Shown here: positions 33,604-42,584 of the stretch, piece after piece
Numbering within the stretch: the first letter of the stretch is position 1
How the letters are laid out: each line of letters starts with the position of its first letter
Origin: JAJDNS01 sp963578825
GTDB lineage: Bacteria; Acidobacteriota; Vicinamibacteria; Fen-336
Assembly: GCA_963578825.1 (NCBI GenBank)
Contig: CAUZDW010000004.1
Coordinates: forward strand, 95,948-159,947
Direction: 5' to 3'
Length of the DNA stretch: 64,000 nt
The notes under the pieces: model-generated
What the model was told of the DNA's origin: nothing
The model's database searches: none
What the model saw: only the letters and a program-made list of their open reading frames with translations
Program-made: the position numbers and the translations under genes

Positions 33604-33831
33604 CGTTCAACCCCTTTGTGCCGAGCACCCTCTGGCCCACGCCCACTTCGTCCGCGTTCGGCAGCGGTGGGGCCATACAGTCTGGCAGGAGAGACATTTG
33701 CATTCCGATCGTCCCGCGAGGGGGCGTCGGGAGATCTTGCGCGGAGTATGTTGCCAGTGTGAGCCTATGAAGCCGCGCCGAGGGTGTCAACCGCATTCGC
33801 TTCGCCGGGTGCGCCAACCCGACGACCCACT

Positions 33832-35451
33832 CTACTGGGTGAAAGTGACCTTGTTGATCTCGCGGAGCGTCGTCGCCCCGGCGAACACCTTCTCGAGGGC
33901 CGAGTCCCGCAGGAACGTCATCCCCTCCTCGCGGGCGACCTGCTTGATTTCCGCCGCCGGCCGCCGATCCAGAATCATCTGGCGAATGCGGTCGGACATG
34001 TCCAGTATCTCGGCAACGACGGTCCGGCCAAGGAAGCCCGTTTCGCCGCACTCCTCACAGCCCACGTTCTCGTGAAGCGTCTGGTCGCGGTAGAGCTCGG
34101 GGTCCAGCCCGGACTCGCGCAGAAGAGCCGCCGTGTCCGTCATTGGGCGCCGGCAGTGGCGGCAGAGCACTCGGACCAGCCGCTGGGCCATCACGCAGTT
34201 GAGGGCCGAGACGAAGTTGTAGGGCTCGACCCCCATGTGGATGAACCGGCCGATCACGTCGAAGACGTTGTTCGCGTGGACCGTGGTGAACACCAGGTGT
34301 CCGGTCAGCGCCGACTGGACCGCGATCTGCGCGGTCTCGGGGTCCCGGACCTCGCCTACCATGATCTTGTCCGGATCGTGGCGGAGTATCGAGCGCAGCC
34401 CCCGGGCGAACGTCAGGCCCTTCTTCTCGTTGACCGGGACCTGGACGATGTCCGGGATCTGGTACTCCACCGGGTCCTCGATGGTGATGATCTTGTCCTC
34501 GGGCGTGGCGATCTCGCTGAGGGCCGCGTAGAGCGTCGTCGTCTTGCCACTCCCCGTCGGGCCCGTCACCACCACCATTCCGTAGGGCTCGGTGATGTAC
34601 TTGCGGAGCCTGCTCAGCTCGGCCTCGGAGAAGCCCAGGACGTCGAGGCGCAGGCGCCGGAAGGACTCGTTCAGCTGCTCCTTGTCGAGGACGCGGATGA
34701 CCGCGTCCTCTCCGTGGATGGAGGGCATGATGGACACGCGGAAGTCGATGGTCCGCCCTTTGACCCGCAGGCGGAAGCGGCCGTCCTGGGGCACCCGTTT
34801 CTCCGCAATATCGAGCTCGGACATGACCTTCAGCCGGCTGATGATCGTCTCGTTGTGCCTCTTGTCGAGCGGCTCGATCGCGGAGTAGAGGATCCCGTCG
34901 ATCCGGTACTTGACCAGCACCTCGTGGTCCTTGGTCTCCACGTGGATGTCGGACGCCCTCCGGTCGATCGCTCCCAGGACGAGGGAGTCGACGAGGCGGA
35001 CGATGGGGCTCTCGGCAGGCAGCGTCTTGACGTCGACGTCCTCCTCGTCGTCGCCCACGAACTGGAGCCGCAGGCCCTCGCTGGCCTGCTCGAGCAGGAG
35101 CTCTCCGCCCCGGTGCTTCTTCAGGATCGCGGCCACCCGGCCGGCAGGGGCGACCACGGCCTCGATGGGGCGCTCGAGCAGGAACTCCAGCTCGTCCAGA
35201 TCGGTGGGGTCCTCGAGCGCGCCGAAGGCCAGGACGATTCGCTGGCCCTCGCGGCCCACCGGCACACAGGTGTATCGGACGAGGAGATCGAGAGGCACCT
35301 CGCCCCACAGGTCGGGATCCGGCGGCGTCCTATCGAGTGGCTCGAAGGGCAGACCCAGCGCCTCTGCGTTCGAGCGCGCCTTGTCCTCGTCGCTGCGCCC
35401 GTTTGGGCTGGCCACGGACGGGACGGGCTTCGCGTCGGCCATTGACGGCAT
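33832..35451 (-). CDS. Type II secretion / type IV pilus assembly ATPase (GspE/PilB family)
   Basis: A 539-residue hexameric ATPase. The N-terminal part (LDLLVRYTCVPVGREG) is the GspE N domain; the core has RASDIHVETKD, the Walker A GPTGSGKTTTLYAAL, Asp box IMVGEVRDPETA, and His box LVFTTVHANN. The zinc-binding C-M domain has CRHCRR and CEECGETGFLGR. It powers pseudopilus or pilus assembly at the inner membrane. No other secretion gene is adjacent, which is common for scattered type IV pilus loci. Start ATG 35451 or 35442. Confidence 0.93.
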   Translation of the reverse strand: MPSMADAKPVPSVASPNGRSDEDKARSNAEALGLPFEPLDRTPPDPDLWGEVPLDLLVRYTCVPVGREGQRIVLAFGALEDPTDLDELEFLLERPIEAVVAPAGRVAAILKKHRGGELLLEQASEGLRLQFVGDDEEDVDVKTLPAESPIVRLVDSLVLGAIDRRASDIHVETKDHEVLVKYRIDGILYSAIEPLDKRHNETIISRLKVMSELDIAEKRVPQDGRFRLRVKGRTIDFRVSIMPSIHGEDAVIRVLDKEQLNESFRRLRLDVLGFSEAELSRLRKYITEPYGMVVVTGPTGSGKTTTLYAALSEIATPEDKIITIEDPVEYQIPDIVQVPVNEKKGLTFARGLRSILRHDPDKIMVGEVRDPETAQIAVQSALTGHLVFTTVHANNVFDVIGRFIHMGVEPYNFVSALNCVMAQRLVRVLCRHCRRPMTDTAALLRESGLDPELYRDQTLHENVGCEECGETGFLGRTVVAEILDMSDRIRQMILDRRPAAEIKQVAREEGMTFLRDSALEKVFAGATTLREINKVTFTQ

Positions 35452-35503
35452 CGTAGCACGCGGGTCCGGTGCACCTTCGGGGCCTCGCGACTCGGGCTCC
35501 CTC

Positions 35504-36214
35504 TCAGTAGAAGCAATTGCGGTAACACAGTGCCATGGCGGCGATGTATAGCACGTCGAGAACAGCGCCGACGATGAGCCCCGTCTCCTTGCCGGACGAG
35601 GGAGACACGACATACCCCATCCCCACCACGTCTTCGTAGGGGATGAGGGTCGTGACGTCCGCCTGCTCGAGCCTCACCCGGGCCAAGAGGCGTACCCCAG
35701 CGGTCCGGAGCAGCTCCTCCAGGACGGGGCCGGTGATGGTCCGCCGGTCGGCGCCGGCCAGCCGCACGATGCGGTCCAGCGAGACGACGACCGGCGGCTT
35801 CCCCTCGCGTTCGCGGAAGACGACGAAGTCCGGCCCGTAGCCGATCAACTCGCCGGTCGCTTCTGCCCCTCTGGTCAGCGCCACCCGCGCCCCCGGGCCG
35901 GGGCCAGGAAGGCCAAGCTTCTCGGCAAGATCCCGGGCCGAGGCCTGATACTGCGGGATCCGCGCCTCGGTCACCGTCAAGTCCAGTCCCTGGAAGCGGC
36001 CTCGCACTGTGCGGCCATCTCGGAGCGTGAGCTCGACCGCGGTGCCCACCTGGAGCGTCTCGACGTCCCGGGCCCCGCCAGCCGGCTTCACCACGTTCTC
36101 CTGAAAGCGGTCCGCCGCCGCCCCGGCGGCGAAGCCGATCGCCGTACAGCCTGTGGACGGCCCAGCCGCCAAGAGGACCGACAACAAAGAGGACAAGAAA
36201 GAGCCCCGTCGCAT
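35504..36214 (-). CDS. Lipoprotein of unknown function
   Basis: A 236-residue protein with signal FLSSLLSVLLAAGPSTGC (lipobox Cys near 23), followed by a domain with beta pattern (GTAVELTLRDGRTVRGRFQGL, RVALTRGAEATGELIGYG, VVVSLDRIVRLAG) that resembles small SH3/Sm-like barrel repeats used in cell-envelope or RNA-binding folds. A hydrophobic helix lies near the C-terminus (GLIVGAVLDVLYIAAMAL). No family named. It precedes the ATPase gene on the same strand. Confidence 0.65.
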   Translation of the reverse strand: MRRGSFLSSLLSVLLAAGPSTGCTAIGFAAGAAADRFQENVVKPAGGARDVETLQVGTAVELTLRDGRTVRGRFQGLDLTVTEARIPQYQASARDLAEKLGLPGPGPGARVALTRGAEATGELIGYGPDFVVFREREGKPPVVVSLDRIVRLAGADRRTITGPVLEELLRTAGVRLLARVRLEQADVTTLIPYEDVVGMGYVVSPSSGKETGLIVGAVLDVLYIAAMALCYRNCFY

Positions 36215-36335
36215 GACACCTCCTCCTGGATCGCGCCCATGGAGCGGCCGATCTACTGTCCTATGAAGGATCCGGACGGAAGCGTTGCAGCTGGGCCCCG
36301 GAAAGAGACCAGGGAGCAGGTCTCAGAGTGAAAAG

Positions 36336-36380
36336 TTGTAGTATTCGCCGCCAAGCACCACTCTCTGTGAGGGCCTCCCT
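36336..36380 (+). repeat. Leader shared with the kinase fragment at 42213
   Basis: TGTAGTATT and the downstream CAAGCACCACTCTC element recur as TGTAGTATC and CAAGCATCACTCTC before 42213. Both lie about 25-45 bases before the kinase start and could contain the promoter -10 (TAGTAT). Confidence 0.55.
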
Positions 36381-36573
36381 ATGCCGCTGTCGGCGGGCAC
36401 GCAGCTCGGCCCCTACTTGATCCTGGCTCCCCTCGGGGCCGGGGGGATGGGCGAGGTCTACCGCGCTCGCGATCCCCGCCTCGGTCGCGAGGTCGCGATC
36501 AAGGTCCTCCGCGAGCCCCTCACCTCCAACCCCGAACGCTTGGCCCGCTTCACCCAAGAGGCCCGCACCGCCT
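36381..36573 (+). pseudogene. 5' end of a Pkn-type serine/threonine kinase gene, truncated
   Basis: About 63 codons match the start of a Hanks-type kinase: LGPYLILAPLGAGGMGEVYRA is the glycine-rich ATP loop, DPRLGREVAIKVLRE contains the catalytic Lys, and NPERLARFTQEARTA is the start of helix C. After about 36573 the frame runs into unrelated sequence and stops. No HRD or DFG motif follows, so the kinase domain is cut early. Confidence 0.7.
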
Positions 36574-36574
36574 C

Positions 36575-36799
36575 TCGCCCATGCTCAGCGGAGTGGTGTG
36601 GTGGCAACGAGGCGAGGCGATCTTCGTGACGCATCCGGACGTCCGGCCCGAGAGAGCCCGGTTTCTCGGCGTCAGCGTCCTCGATGACGCCGGACTGATC
36701 CGGGCGTGGGAGGTGATGCTCGCGCAGGACGGCGCCTCGACTCTCGTCCCCCGCGAAGCGGCCCAGGAGTGGATCGACGGCTTGCCCTTCGCGGGGTGA
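36575..36799 (+). pseudogene. C-terminal fragment of an unrecognised protein
   Basis: From the breakpoint a different frame reads SGVVWWQRGEAIFVTHPD, ARFLGVSVLDDAGLIRAWEV and AQEWIDGLPFAG before a stop. The composition is protein-like, and it abuts the kinase fragment. I cannot name it. Between 36800 and 36971 I see only a ribosome site (GCAGGAGG) for the next gene. Confidence 0.35.
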
Positions 36800-36971
36800 G
36801 GCGGCCCGGCTTTGAGCGGGGGATCTGCCCGCCACCACAAGTCTCTCGACGCGCTCCGGACCCAGTGGCGCAATCACGTATGAGAGCCTTCAAATGGCGG
36901 GCCATATCGCCGGGGCGAGCCGGCCAGAGGAGCGCCGGGAACCAAATGGCCCAAGAGCAGGAGGCTAACTA

Positions 36972-37308
36972 ATGGCCGCAGCAAAACTCCCGTACCTCGT
37001 AACGCCAGGAACTATTACGACCGCGCTCGATCGGATAAAGAAGGCTGCCACTCCGCCCACTGTCAATTCCGACTTCGTTCACACGAAACTTAGGATCAAG
37101 GGTGGTGCTGGTCGCGCTATAGCGCCGTATCTGAAGAAGGTGGGGCTGGTCAATAGCGACGGCTCGCCGACGCAAATCTATGAGCGCTTCCGCAACTCGA
37201 CCGAGAGCATCTCTGGAGCCGCAATCGCAGAGGCCGTCAGGCTTGGATACAAACCCCTCTTTGAGGTCAACGAGTACGCTCACGACCTCAGTGACAAGGA
37301 CCTCAGGG
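36972..37308 (+). CDS. DUF5343-like protein, 3' end missing
   Basis: ATG 36972 has an AGGAGG eight bases upstream. The first 110 residues (AAAKLPYLVTPGTITTALDR, YLKKVGLVNSDGSPTQIYER, LGYKPLFEVNEYAHDLSDKD) match the helix-turn-helix-like start of DUF5343 proteins. After about 37308 the frame reads antisense to the next gene and ends at 37475, so the end is lost. Its lower GC and codon choice differ from the neighbours and suggest recent transfer. Possibly part of a restriction or defence island remnant. Confidence 0.5.
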
Positions 37309-37349
37309 CCCGACCGCTAGCGCTCGGTAGCGGAGGAGCTTCCTCCCTG

Positions 37350-40300
37350 TTACTCGGCGGACAGGGGCACCTGCTTGAGAGTCTGGAGGTAGGCCACCAG
37401 GTTGAGCACGTCGGCATCGGGCAGCCAGACCAGCAGCCCCGCGGGCATCATGGAGACGGCGGTCACGTCCTGTGACTGGATGTCGGACTTGTTGATGACG
37501 ACGGCGTCCTGGCCCACCACGCGCAAGGTCACCTGTCGTTCGCTTTCGGCGGACACGGTTCCCAGGTGCATCCGACCGTCGAGGGTGGTCACGACGACCG
37601 CCTTGTAGTCGTCCTGGATGATCTCGCTCGGGCTCAGCATATTGCTGAGGATGTAGTCGAGATCGGTCCGGTTGGACCCCGTGAGGTCGGGGCCTACGCT
37701 CCCGCCCTCTTCGTACATCGTGTGACAGGCGGTGCAGTTCTGTTGGAAGACGAGCCGGCCGTGGCTGGCGTCGGCCGCCCCGAGGGCCTCGTTCGTCAGC
37801 AGGGCGCGGTACCGGGCAAACCGGGCTTCTTTGTCACCGGGAAGCTCGTCGATGGGGCCCCAGACTTCCACGAAGCCGTTGCCCACCACCCGTCGCAACT
37901 GGCGGGCGAGGTACGCCGGGACGTCCTGCCTCGGGAGGGCCTCCGTCCGCAGGGCTTCGGTCAGCAGCCGGCCGTAGACGGGCCGGGAGGCCAGGGCCCG
38001 AAGGGCCTCCTGTTTCTCGGCCGGACTGAAGCCGTCGTACTGCGTCAGCAGCCGGCGGCCCAGGTCTCTCTCCTCGAAGGCGGCGACGGCCCGGATCGCC
38101 TCGACGCGGACGTCCTGCTCCTCGAGCAACGCCGGCAGCTCGGCCACGAGCTCCTTCCGCTGCTGGGCCGCCAGGCCGTTCAAGGCCGCCCGGCGCTGGT
38201 CGAGGGGAGTGGTCTGGTCCGTCAACGACGCCAGCATCTCCCGGGCCGCATCGGCATCGCCGAACAGCTGCGCCACCTCCAGGGCGCGTTGGGCCACGGC
38301 GTCGTCCGACCGGAGCTGAGGGTAGACCTCGGACCAGTTGGCCGGGGCTTCCAGGTCGGTCCGTCCCTCCAGACCCGCCCGCATGCCCTCCAACAAATGG
38401 ATTCGGGCGTGGGGGAGCGTTTCGAGGCGGGCCACGAGCGGTTCGAGCGCATCCGCGTCCACGGCCCGGCGTGCAGTGAAGACCACGACCGTGGGGATCT
38501 GGCTGGCTCCGGCCAGGTCGAGGGCCCGGGCCGGATCTTCTTTAACGAGAGGCTCCAGACCGAACCAGATCAGCTTGGGGATGTTGTGGTCCTCGGCATC
38601 TTCCCCGTGATCCACGAGCCCCTCGGCGATGGCCCAGCGGGCCTGATGGTCGAGACGTTGCAGGGCCGCCGCCAGGTACTTCCGCACCACGGGAGAGCGG
38701 TCCTCGCGGGCCATGGTGGCGAAGCGGGCGATCGCCGCCGCTGCGGGGTCGCGATCTTCACAGAGCAGCTGAACCGCCCATGCGCGGACGTATTCGTCTT
38801 CGTCCTCGAGCGCCTCGAGGAGCGTCTCGCCAGGGAGCAGGCCCGTGATGTGCAGAGCCCACATCGCTCGGAGGCGCGAGTCCGGGTTTGGATGGAACCG
38901 GAAAAGCGTGCGCAGGCCTTCTTGCGCGGCTCTCTCGATGGGGCGCTTCGTCGCCCGGCCCTGGAGGATCACCCGCGCGCGCCGCGCGTGCCAATCGCTT
39001 CGGCTCAGCTGGAGCTCGACCAGCTGCTCGTCGCTCAGGAGGTTCAGGTCGGCGTAGCGCCCGTTCCAGTCTTCCGCCAGCGAGTGGGTGGGAGCGATCC
39101 GAAAGATTCGTCCCGTGTCCTTATCTAATACGTCCTTGCCGCAGATGTCGGCGTCGTGCCAGTCCAGGACGTAGAGTGCCCCCTCGGGCCCGATCTCCAT
39201 GCTGAAGCCGACCCACTGGGCGTTGTTGGCCATGAGGAAGTCGTCGCCGTGGCTCGCGACGAACCCCGACCCTTGGGGCTCCAACACGTCCGACAAGACG
39301 GCGTGCTCGTGAATGTTCGCCATGAACAGACGCCCCTGGTGCTCGGGGGGGAAGGCGTCGGACTGATAGATCCGCGCCCCTCCGTGAGCCGATCGATGCC
39401 GGTGATCGACGATGGCACCGATGTCGCTGTAGACGTACGGGTTAAAATGTCTCCCGCCCTGCCGTTGGTAGATCCCCCCGGGGATCACGTGAAACAGATG
39501 GGGGATGACACATGCGCTGATGAACAGCTGCCCCTTGGCGTCGTAGTCGATGCCCCAGGGGTTTGAGAAGCCATGGGCGACGGCTTCGAAGCGGTCCTTG
39601 GTGGGGTGATACCGCCACACCCCGCCGTTGATGTCGACACCTTCCCGTTCGAGGAGATCCTCGGGAAAGGGCTCCTTGTGCCGGTACAAGCGGTCCTCGG
39701 CATCGGGCTTTCGGATCCTCGAAGGGGTGGCGAATCCTTCCAGGCCGTAGAGCCACCCATCGGGTCCCCAGTGGAGGCTGTTGATGGTCTCGTGGCGATC
39801 GCGGATGCCCCACCCCGTCAAGCGGATCTCGATGTCCTCGCGATCGGCCCTGTCGTCCCCATCGCGGTCGGGGACGAAGAGCAGGTGAGGTGGCGCCCCG
39901 AGGAAGAGGCCGTCGAAACCCACGGCAATCGCCGCCGGAAACGGGATCCCTTCGAGAAACACCTTGCGGAGATCGGCCACACCATCCCGGTCCGTGTCTT
40001 CGAGAATCAGGATGCGGCTGTCCCCGGAGTTGGAGAACCCGTCGCCACGGGACTCGAAGTCCCGGTTCTCGGCGACCCACAGGCGGCCGCGGTCGTCCCA
40101 GGCAAACGCCATGGGCTGGGTCATCATCGGCTCGCTGGCCCAGGCGTGGACCTCGAATCCGTCACGCAGCGTCATCATCTCGGCGGCCCGGGAGGGCGTG
40201 AGAAATTCGGCTTCCCGGCCCTCCTGCTGGGCAATATCCCAGAGCGGCGCGTCGGCGTACCTCGAGCCCTGACCGCTGAACTCGATCCAGGCGTCGTTGA

Positions 40301-41192
40301 GCGCCACGTCGTCCAGCTCGCCGGTGTGGAGGACCAGACGGTGTCGGATCACCTCGGTCTGCCCCTCGGGAATGGTCCAGTCCCCTGCTCGGGCCCGCAC
40401 CGGCCCGACGCCCTGCTGCCCGTCGACACGCCAGTGCTGGGGAAAGCCCCCGTTGTCCGGATGATCGAAGATGGCCACGTGAGCCAGGTCGTCCCGGCCC
40501 TCGAGCTGAATGCCCACGTCGAGCCACATGGCGCGCTTGCCCTCGGCAGCCTGGTCGCGCTGGCGGGCGGCATTGACCACCTCTCCCCGCATCCCCTCGC
40601 GCCAGGGCATCCGCAGAAACAGGCCACCGTAGTCGTACTCCCCGATGGTGACGTCCGTCTGCGCCTCTCCCGTCCAGTCCAGGTCGAGGAGGAACTGCCC
40701 GGCTCTTTCACGCATCGACCAAGTCTGCGTCTCGGTGAGGAGGGTGCTGCCCTCCTCGTCGAGCAGCTCGTACACCGTCTGCCAGGAGACCTGGGAACCC
40801 TGGGCCTCCAGAACCGTCGCCGAGACCCGCCGCCAGTAGTCGCCTTCCGGATGGTGAAAGAAGTCGCGGCCGTTGACACGGGTGAATCCCCAGTAGAAGC
40901 CGGTCTGGTGCTTGTGATGACCCGGGCTGAACTCGGTGAGGACGCTTCGGCCATCGGGCGACGCGATCGGATGGAGATACGGCCGAAAATCGGGCGCGGC
41001 GTTTTGCGTGAGGATGGGCTCTGTCTCTTCGGCCCGGAACACCCGGATCGTCCCTGTGCCCTCGTCCTGCCGCACGCGCAGAGGTTGTGGCGCGCCCTCC
41101 CCCTCCCTCGTGCTCTGGGCACCGGATCCGCTGCCCAGGACGAGGAGTGCTGCGAGAGCGGTTGCCCGCCCGGCGATTTCGAGTCGAGTCAC
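37350..41192 (-). CDS. Giant secreted protein: DUF6807 (PmoA-like) domain + beta-propeller dehydrogenase + HEAT-like repeats + cytochrome c
   Basis: A 1280-residue exported protein. Residues about 30-320 form a DUF6807/PmoA-like beta domain (FSPGHHKHQTGFYWGF, IGEYDYGGLFLRMPW). Residues about 340-750 form a PVC-type membrane-bound dehydrogenase propeller (FAWDDRGRLWVAENRDF, LILEDTDRDGVADLRKVF, FSNPWGIDYDAKGQLFIS, GPEGALYVLDWHDADI). About 760-1120 is helical HEAT-like (DEYVRAWAVQLLCEDRDP). The C-terminus has a c-type haem site CTACH, and axial Met in MMPAGL. Such proteins are thought to oxidise sugars and pass electrons to cytochromes. Intact through 3.8 kb. Confidence 0.85.
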   Translation of the reverse strand: MTRLEIAGRATALAALLVLGSGSGAQSTREGEGAPQPLRVRQDEGTGTIRVFRAEETEPILTQNAAPDFRPYLHPIASPDGRSVLTEFSPGHHKHQTGFYWGFTRVNGRDFFHHPEGDYWRRVSATVLEAQGSQVSWQTVYELLDEEGSTLLTETQTWSMRERAGQFLLDLDWTGEAQTDVTIGEYDYGGLFLRMPWREGMRGEVVNAARQRDQAAEGKRAMWLDVGIQLEGRDDLAHVAIFDHPDNGGFPQHWRVDGQQGVGPVRARAGDWTIPEGQTEVIRHRLVLHTGELDDVALNDAWIEFSGQGSRYADAPLWDIAQQEGREAEFLTPSRAAEMMTLRDGFEVHAWASEPMMTQPMAFAWDDRGRLWVAENRDFESRGDGFSNSGDSRILILEDTDRDGVADLRKVFLEGIPFPAAIAVGFDGLFLGAPPHLLFVPDRDGDDRADREDIEIRLTGWGIRDRHETINSLHWGPDGWLYGLEGFATPSRIRKPDAEDRLYRHKEPFPEDLLEREGVDINGGVWRYHPTKDRFEAVAHGFSNPWGIDYDAKGQLFISACVIPHLFHVIPGGIYQRQGGRHFNPYVYSDIGAIVDHRHRSAHGGARIYQSDAFPPEHQGRLFMANIHEHAVLSDVLEPQGSGFVASHGDDFLMANNAQWVGFSMEIGPEGALYVLDWHDADICGKDVLDKDTGRIFRIAPTHSLAEDWNGRYADLNLLSDEQLVELQLSRSDWHARRARVILQGRATKRPIERAAQEGLRTLFRFHPNPDSRLRAMWALHITGLLPGETLLEALEDEDEYVRAWAVQLLCEDRDPAAAAIARFATMAREDRSPVVRKYLAAALQRLDHQARWAIAEGLVDHGEDAEDHNIPKLIWFGLEPLVKEDPARALDLAGASQIPTVVVFTARRAVDADALEPLVARLETLPHARIHLLEGMRAGLEGRTDLEAPANWSEVYPQLRSDDAVAQRALEVAQLFGDADAAREMLASLTDQTTPLDQRRAALNGLAAQQRKELVAELPALLEEQDVRVEAIRAVAAFEERDLGRRLLTQYDGFSPAEKQEALRALASRPVYGRLLTEALRTEALPRQDVPAYLARQLRRVVGNGFVEVWGPIDELPGDKEARFARYRALLTNEALGAADASHGRLVFQQNCTACHTMYEEGGSVGPDLTGSNRTDLDYILSNMLSPSEIIQDDYKAVVVTTLDGRMHLGTVSAESERQVTLRVVGQDAVVINKSDIQSQDVTAVSMMPAGLLVWLPDADVLNLVAYLQTLKQVPLSAE

Positions 41193-41375
41193 GATGCACC
41201 TTCGCGCGCGTCAGTCGCGCCGGCCGCGCCATCCTAACCCGGCCGGCGGTGACGCACATCGCCCTCCGCTCGTGGAGGGTTCAGCTCGGCCCCCTCCCTT
41301 CAGGGCAACGTCGCTTCCGTGGAGGAAGGCGTCCGAGCCTACTACCTGGGCCGGGGTGCCGCCGACGGGGGCCGC

Positions 41376-42101
41376 TCACCGCGCCACACCCGGGCAACGC
41401 TCGCCGGTGGCCGAACTGCACAGGGTCTCGAGGTACGCCCGTAGGAAAGAGCGCACCGACCGCGCTCGAGCTTCCCCCTCCCACCTGTCTGCAACGAGGC
41501 GTGCGCTCTCGAACGCCTCCGTCGCCACCTCGTACCGCTGGGGTGCGACGGCTAGGACCCAGGCCGAAGTCGTAGCGTCCGGGGTTCCCTCCGGCGCCAC
41601 GCCTATCTCGAGAAGACCGGCTTCGAGCCCTGGAGCCCGCACGAGAGCGGCATCCGGCGAGATGAAGGACGCCGTCAGTGGAGAGCCGACTCGGGCGGCA
41701 TTGTGCGCGGGCACGTAGTCGAGTCGGACCGAGTACTCACCGGCGGGGAAATGTCCTGCGATTGCGTGGAGATCCAGCGTCCCATCCTCGAGACGAGCGA
41801 CACCGTCCCGGGGGTTCACGCCACGGGCCATCGCCGCAACGTACCGCTGGGGGGGGTGTCCCAGAAGCGCCGCAGCCGCAGAGAGCGCTCGTGTCCAGAA
41901 GCCGTTCCCGCCCGCCGGAGCCTCGGGGAGCGTGAGTGGCGTCACGCACGCTCCGACCTGGGAGCAGTCACTCGCCACCGTGGAACCGTCCGCGAGGGCG
42001 ATGACGACCCGCGACCTCCCCTTCGGCTCCTCCGCGAGGACGGCCCCTCCGGATCGCTCGTCCGCACCGCCAGGAGAGGCACGGGATTGTTCGATTCCCA
42101 C
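41376..42101 (-). CDS. Unrecognised protein, possible C-terminal portion
   Basis: A 241-residue frame with ordered, non-random sequence: SRVVIALADGSTVASDCSQ, FWTRALSAAAALLGHPPQRY, AGHFPAGEYSVRLDYVPAH and RSVRSFLRAYLETL. The early part has a pattern of repeated short beta strands like those of acidobacterial regulatory or FecR-like domains. No signal peptide or start with ribosome site is seen, so it may be a 5'-truncated gene or use a different frame upstream near 42187. Confidence 0.35.
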   Translation of the reverse strand: MGIEQSRASPGGADERSGGAVLAEEPKGRSRVVIALADGSTVASDCSQVGACVTPLTLPEAPAGGNGFWTRALSAAAALLGHPPQRYVAAMARGVNPRDGVARLEDGTLDLHAIAGHFPAGEYSVRLDYVPAHNAARVGSPLTASFISPDAALVRAPGLEAGLLEIGVAPEGTPDATTSAWVLAVAPQRYEVATEAFESARLVADRWEGEARARSVRSFLRAYLETLCSSATGERCPGVAR

Positions 42102-42168
42102 ATCCGGCCGAGGAGTCCCACTTCGTCCCCCCGCACGCGGCGCAGTCTGGCGGCCAAGCCGAACCTAC

Positions 42169-42212
42169 TGTAGTATCCAGCCAGCAAGCATCACTCTCAG
42201 AAGGACGGCTTC
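42169..42212 (+). repeat. Leader shared with the kinase fragment at 36381
   Basis: Contains TGTAGTATCC, then CAAGCATCACTCTC, with the same spacing to the ATG as at 36336. See the copy at 36336-36380. Confidence 0.55.
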
Positions 42213-42268
42213 ATGGCGCTGTCGGCGGGAACACGCCTCGGCCCCTACGAGATCCTGGCTCCCCTCGG
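42213..42268 (+). pseudogene. 5' end of a second Pkn-type kinase gene, truncated in the glycine loop
   Basis: ALSAGTRLGPYEILAPLG is nearly identical to the fragment at 36381 and ends before the GAGGMGEV part, at about base 42268. The following bases belong to a recombinase remnant on the other strand. Only the first 18-19 codons of the kinase remain. Confidence 0.6.
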
Positions 42269-42272
42269 GGAT

Positions 42273-42575
42273 CGGTCCACTTGTACAGGCAACTCCCCGG
42301 CGACCATGTTCTCCGCGCGCCAGCGTACGGCCTTCTTCTTGAGCCACTCCGGGAGCGGCTCGTCCTTCCAGAGAGTGATTGGCCCGACGAGGCGCCGGAG
42401 GAGCATCCGCGCGAGGCGCGGCTCGGACCGGAGCACCTTCTTCCACTCCTTCGTCTTCTGCTCGAGCGCCTGCCGGAGCGCCTTCGCGTCCGGCGTCGAC
42501 GGCCGAGGAGCGCGAAGCCTCGCTTCGAGCCGGCCGATCGACTCGCGGAGACCCTCGAGCACGCTCGCACTGTGC
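42273..42575 (-). pseudogene. Serine recombinase, C-terminal remnant
   Basis: About 100 codons on the minus strand: VLEGLRESIGRLEARLRA (coiled coil), DAKALRQALEQKTKEWKKVL, ARMLLRRLVGPITLWKDEPL and KKKAVRWRAENMVAGELPV. This order, coiled coil then a LLRRLVGPITL strand, is the end of large serine integrases/recombinases with a zinc-ribbon and coiled-coil domain. The catalytic N-terminal part is absent. Its end is directly at the kinase fragment, which points to a past site-specific insertion near the kinase start. Confidence 0.55.
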
Positions 42576-42584
42576 TCGGTACTG

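Noticed and set aside
42281..42580. N-terminal part of the DUF6259 frame
   Set aside because: It is antisense to a recognisable recombinase tail and not similar to a glycosidase domain.
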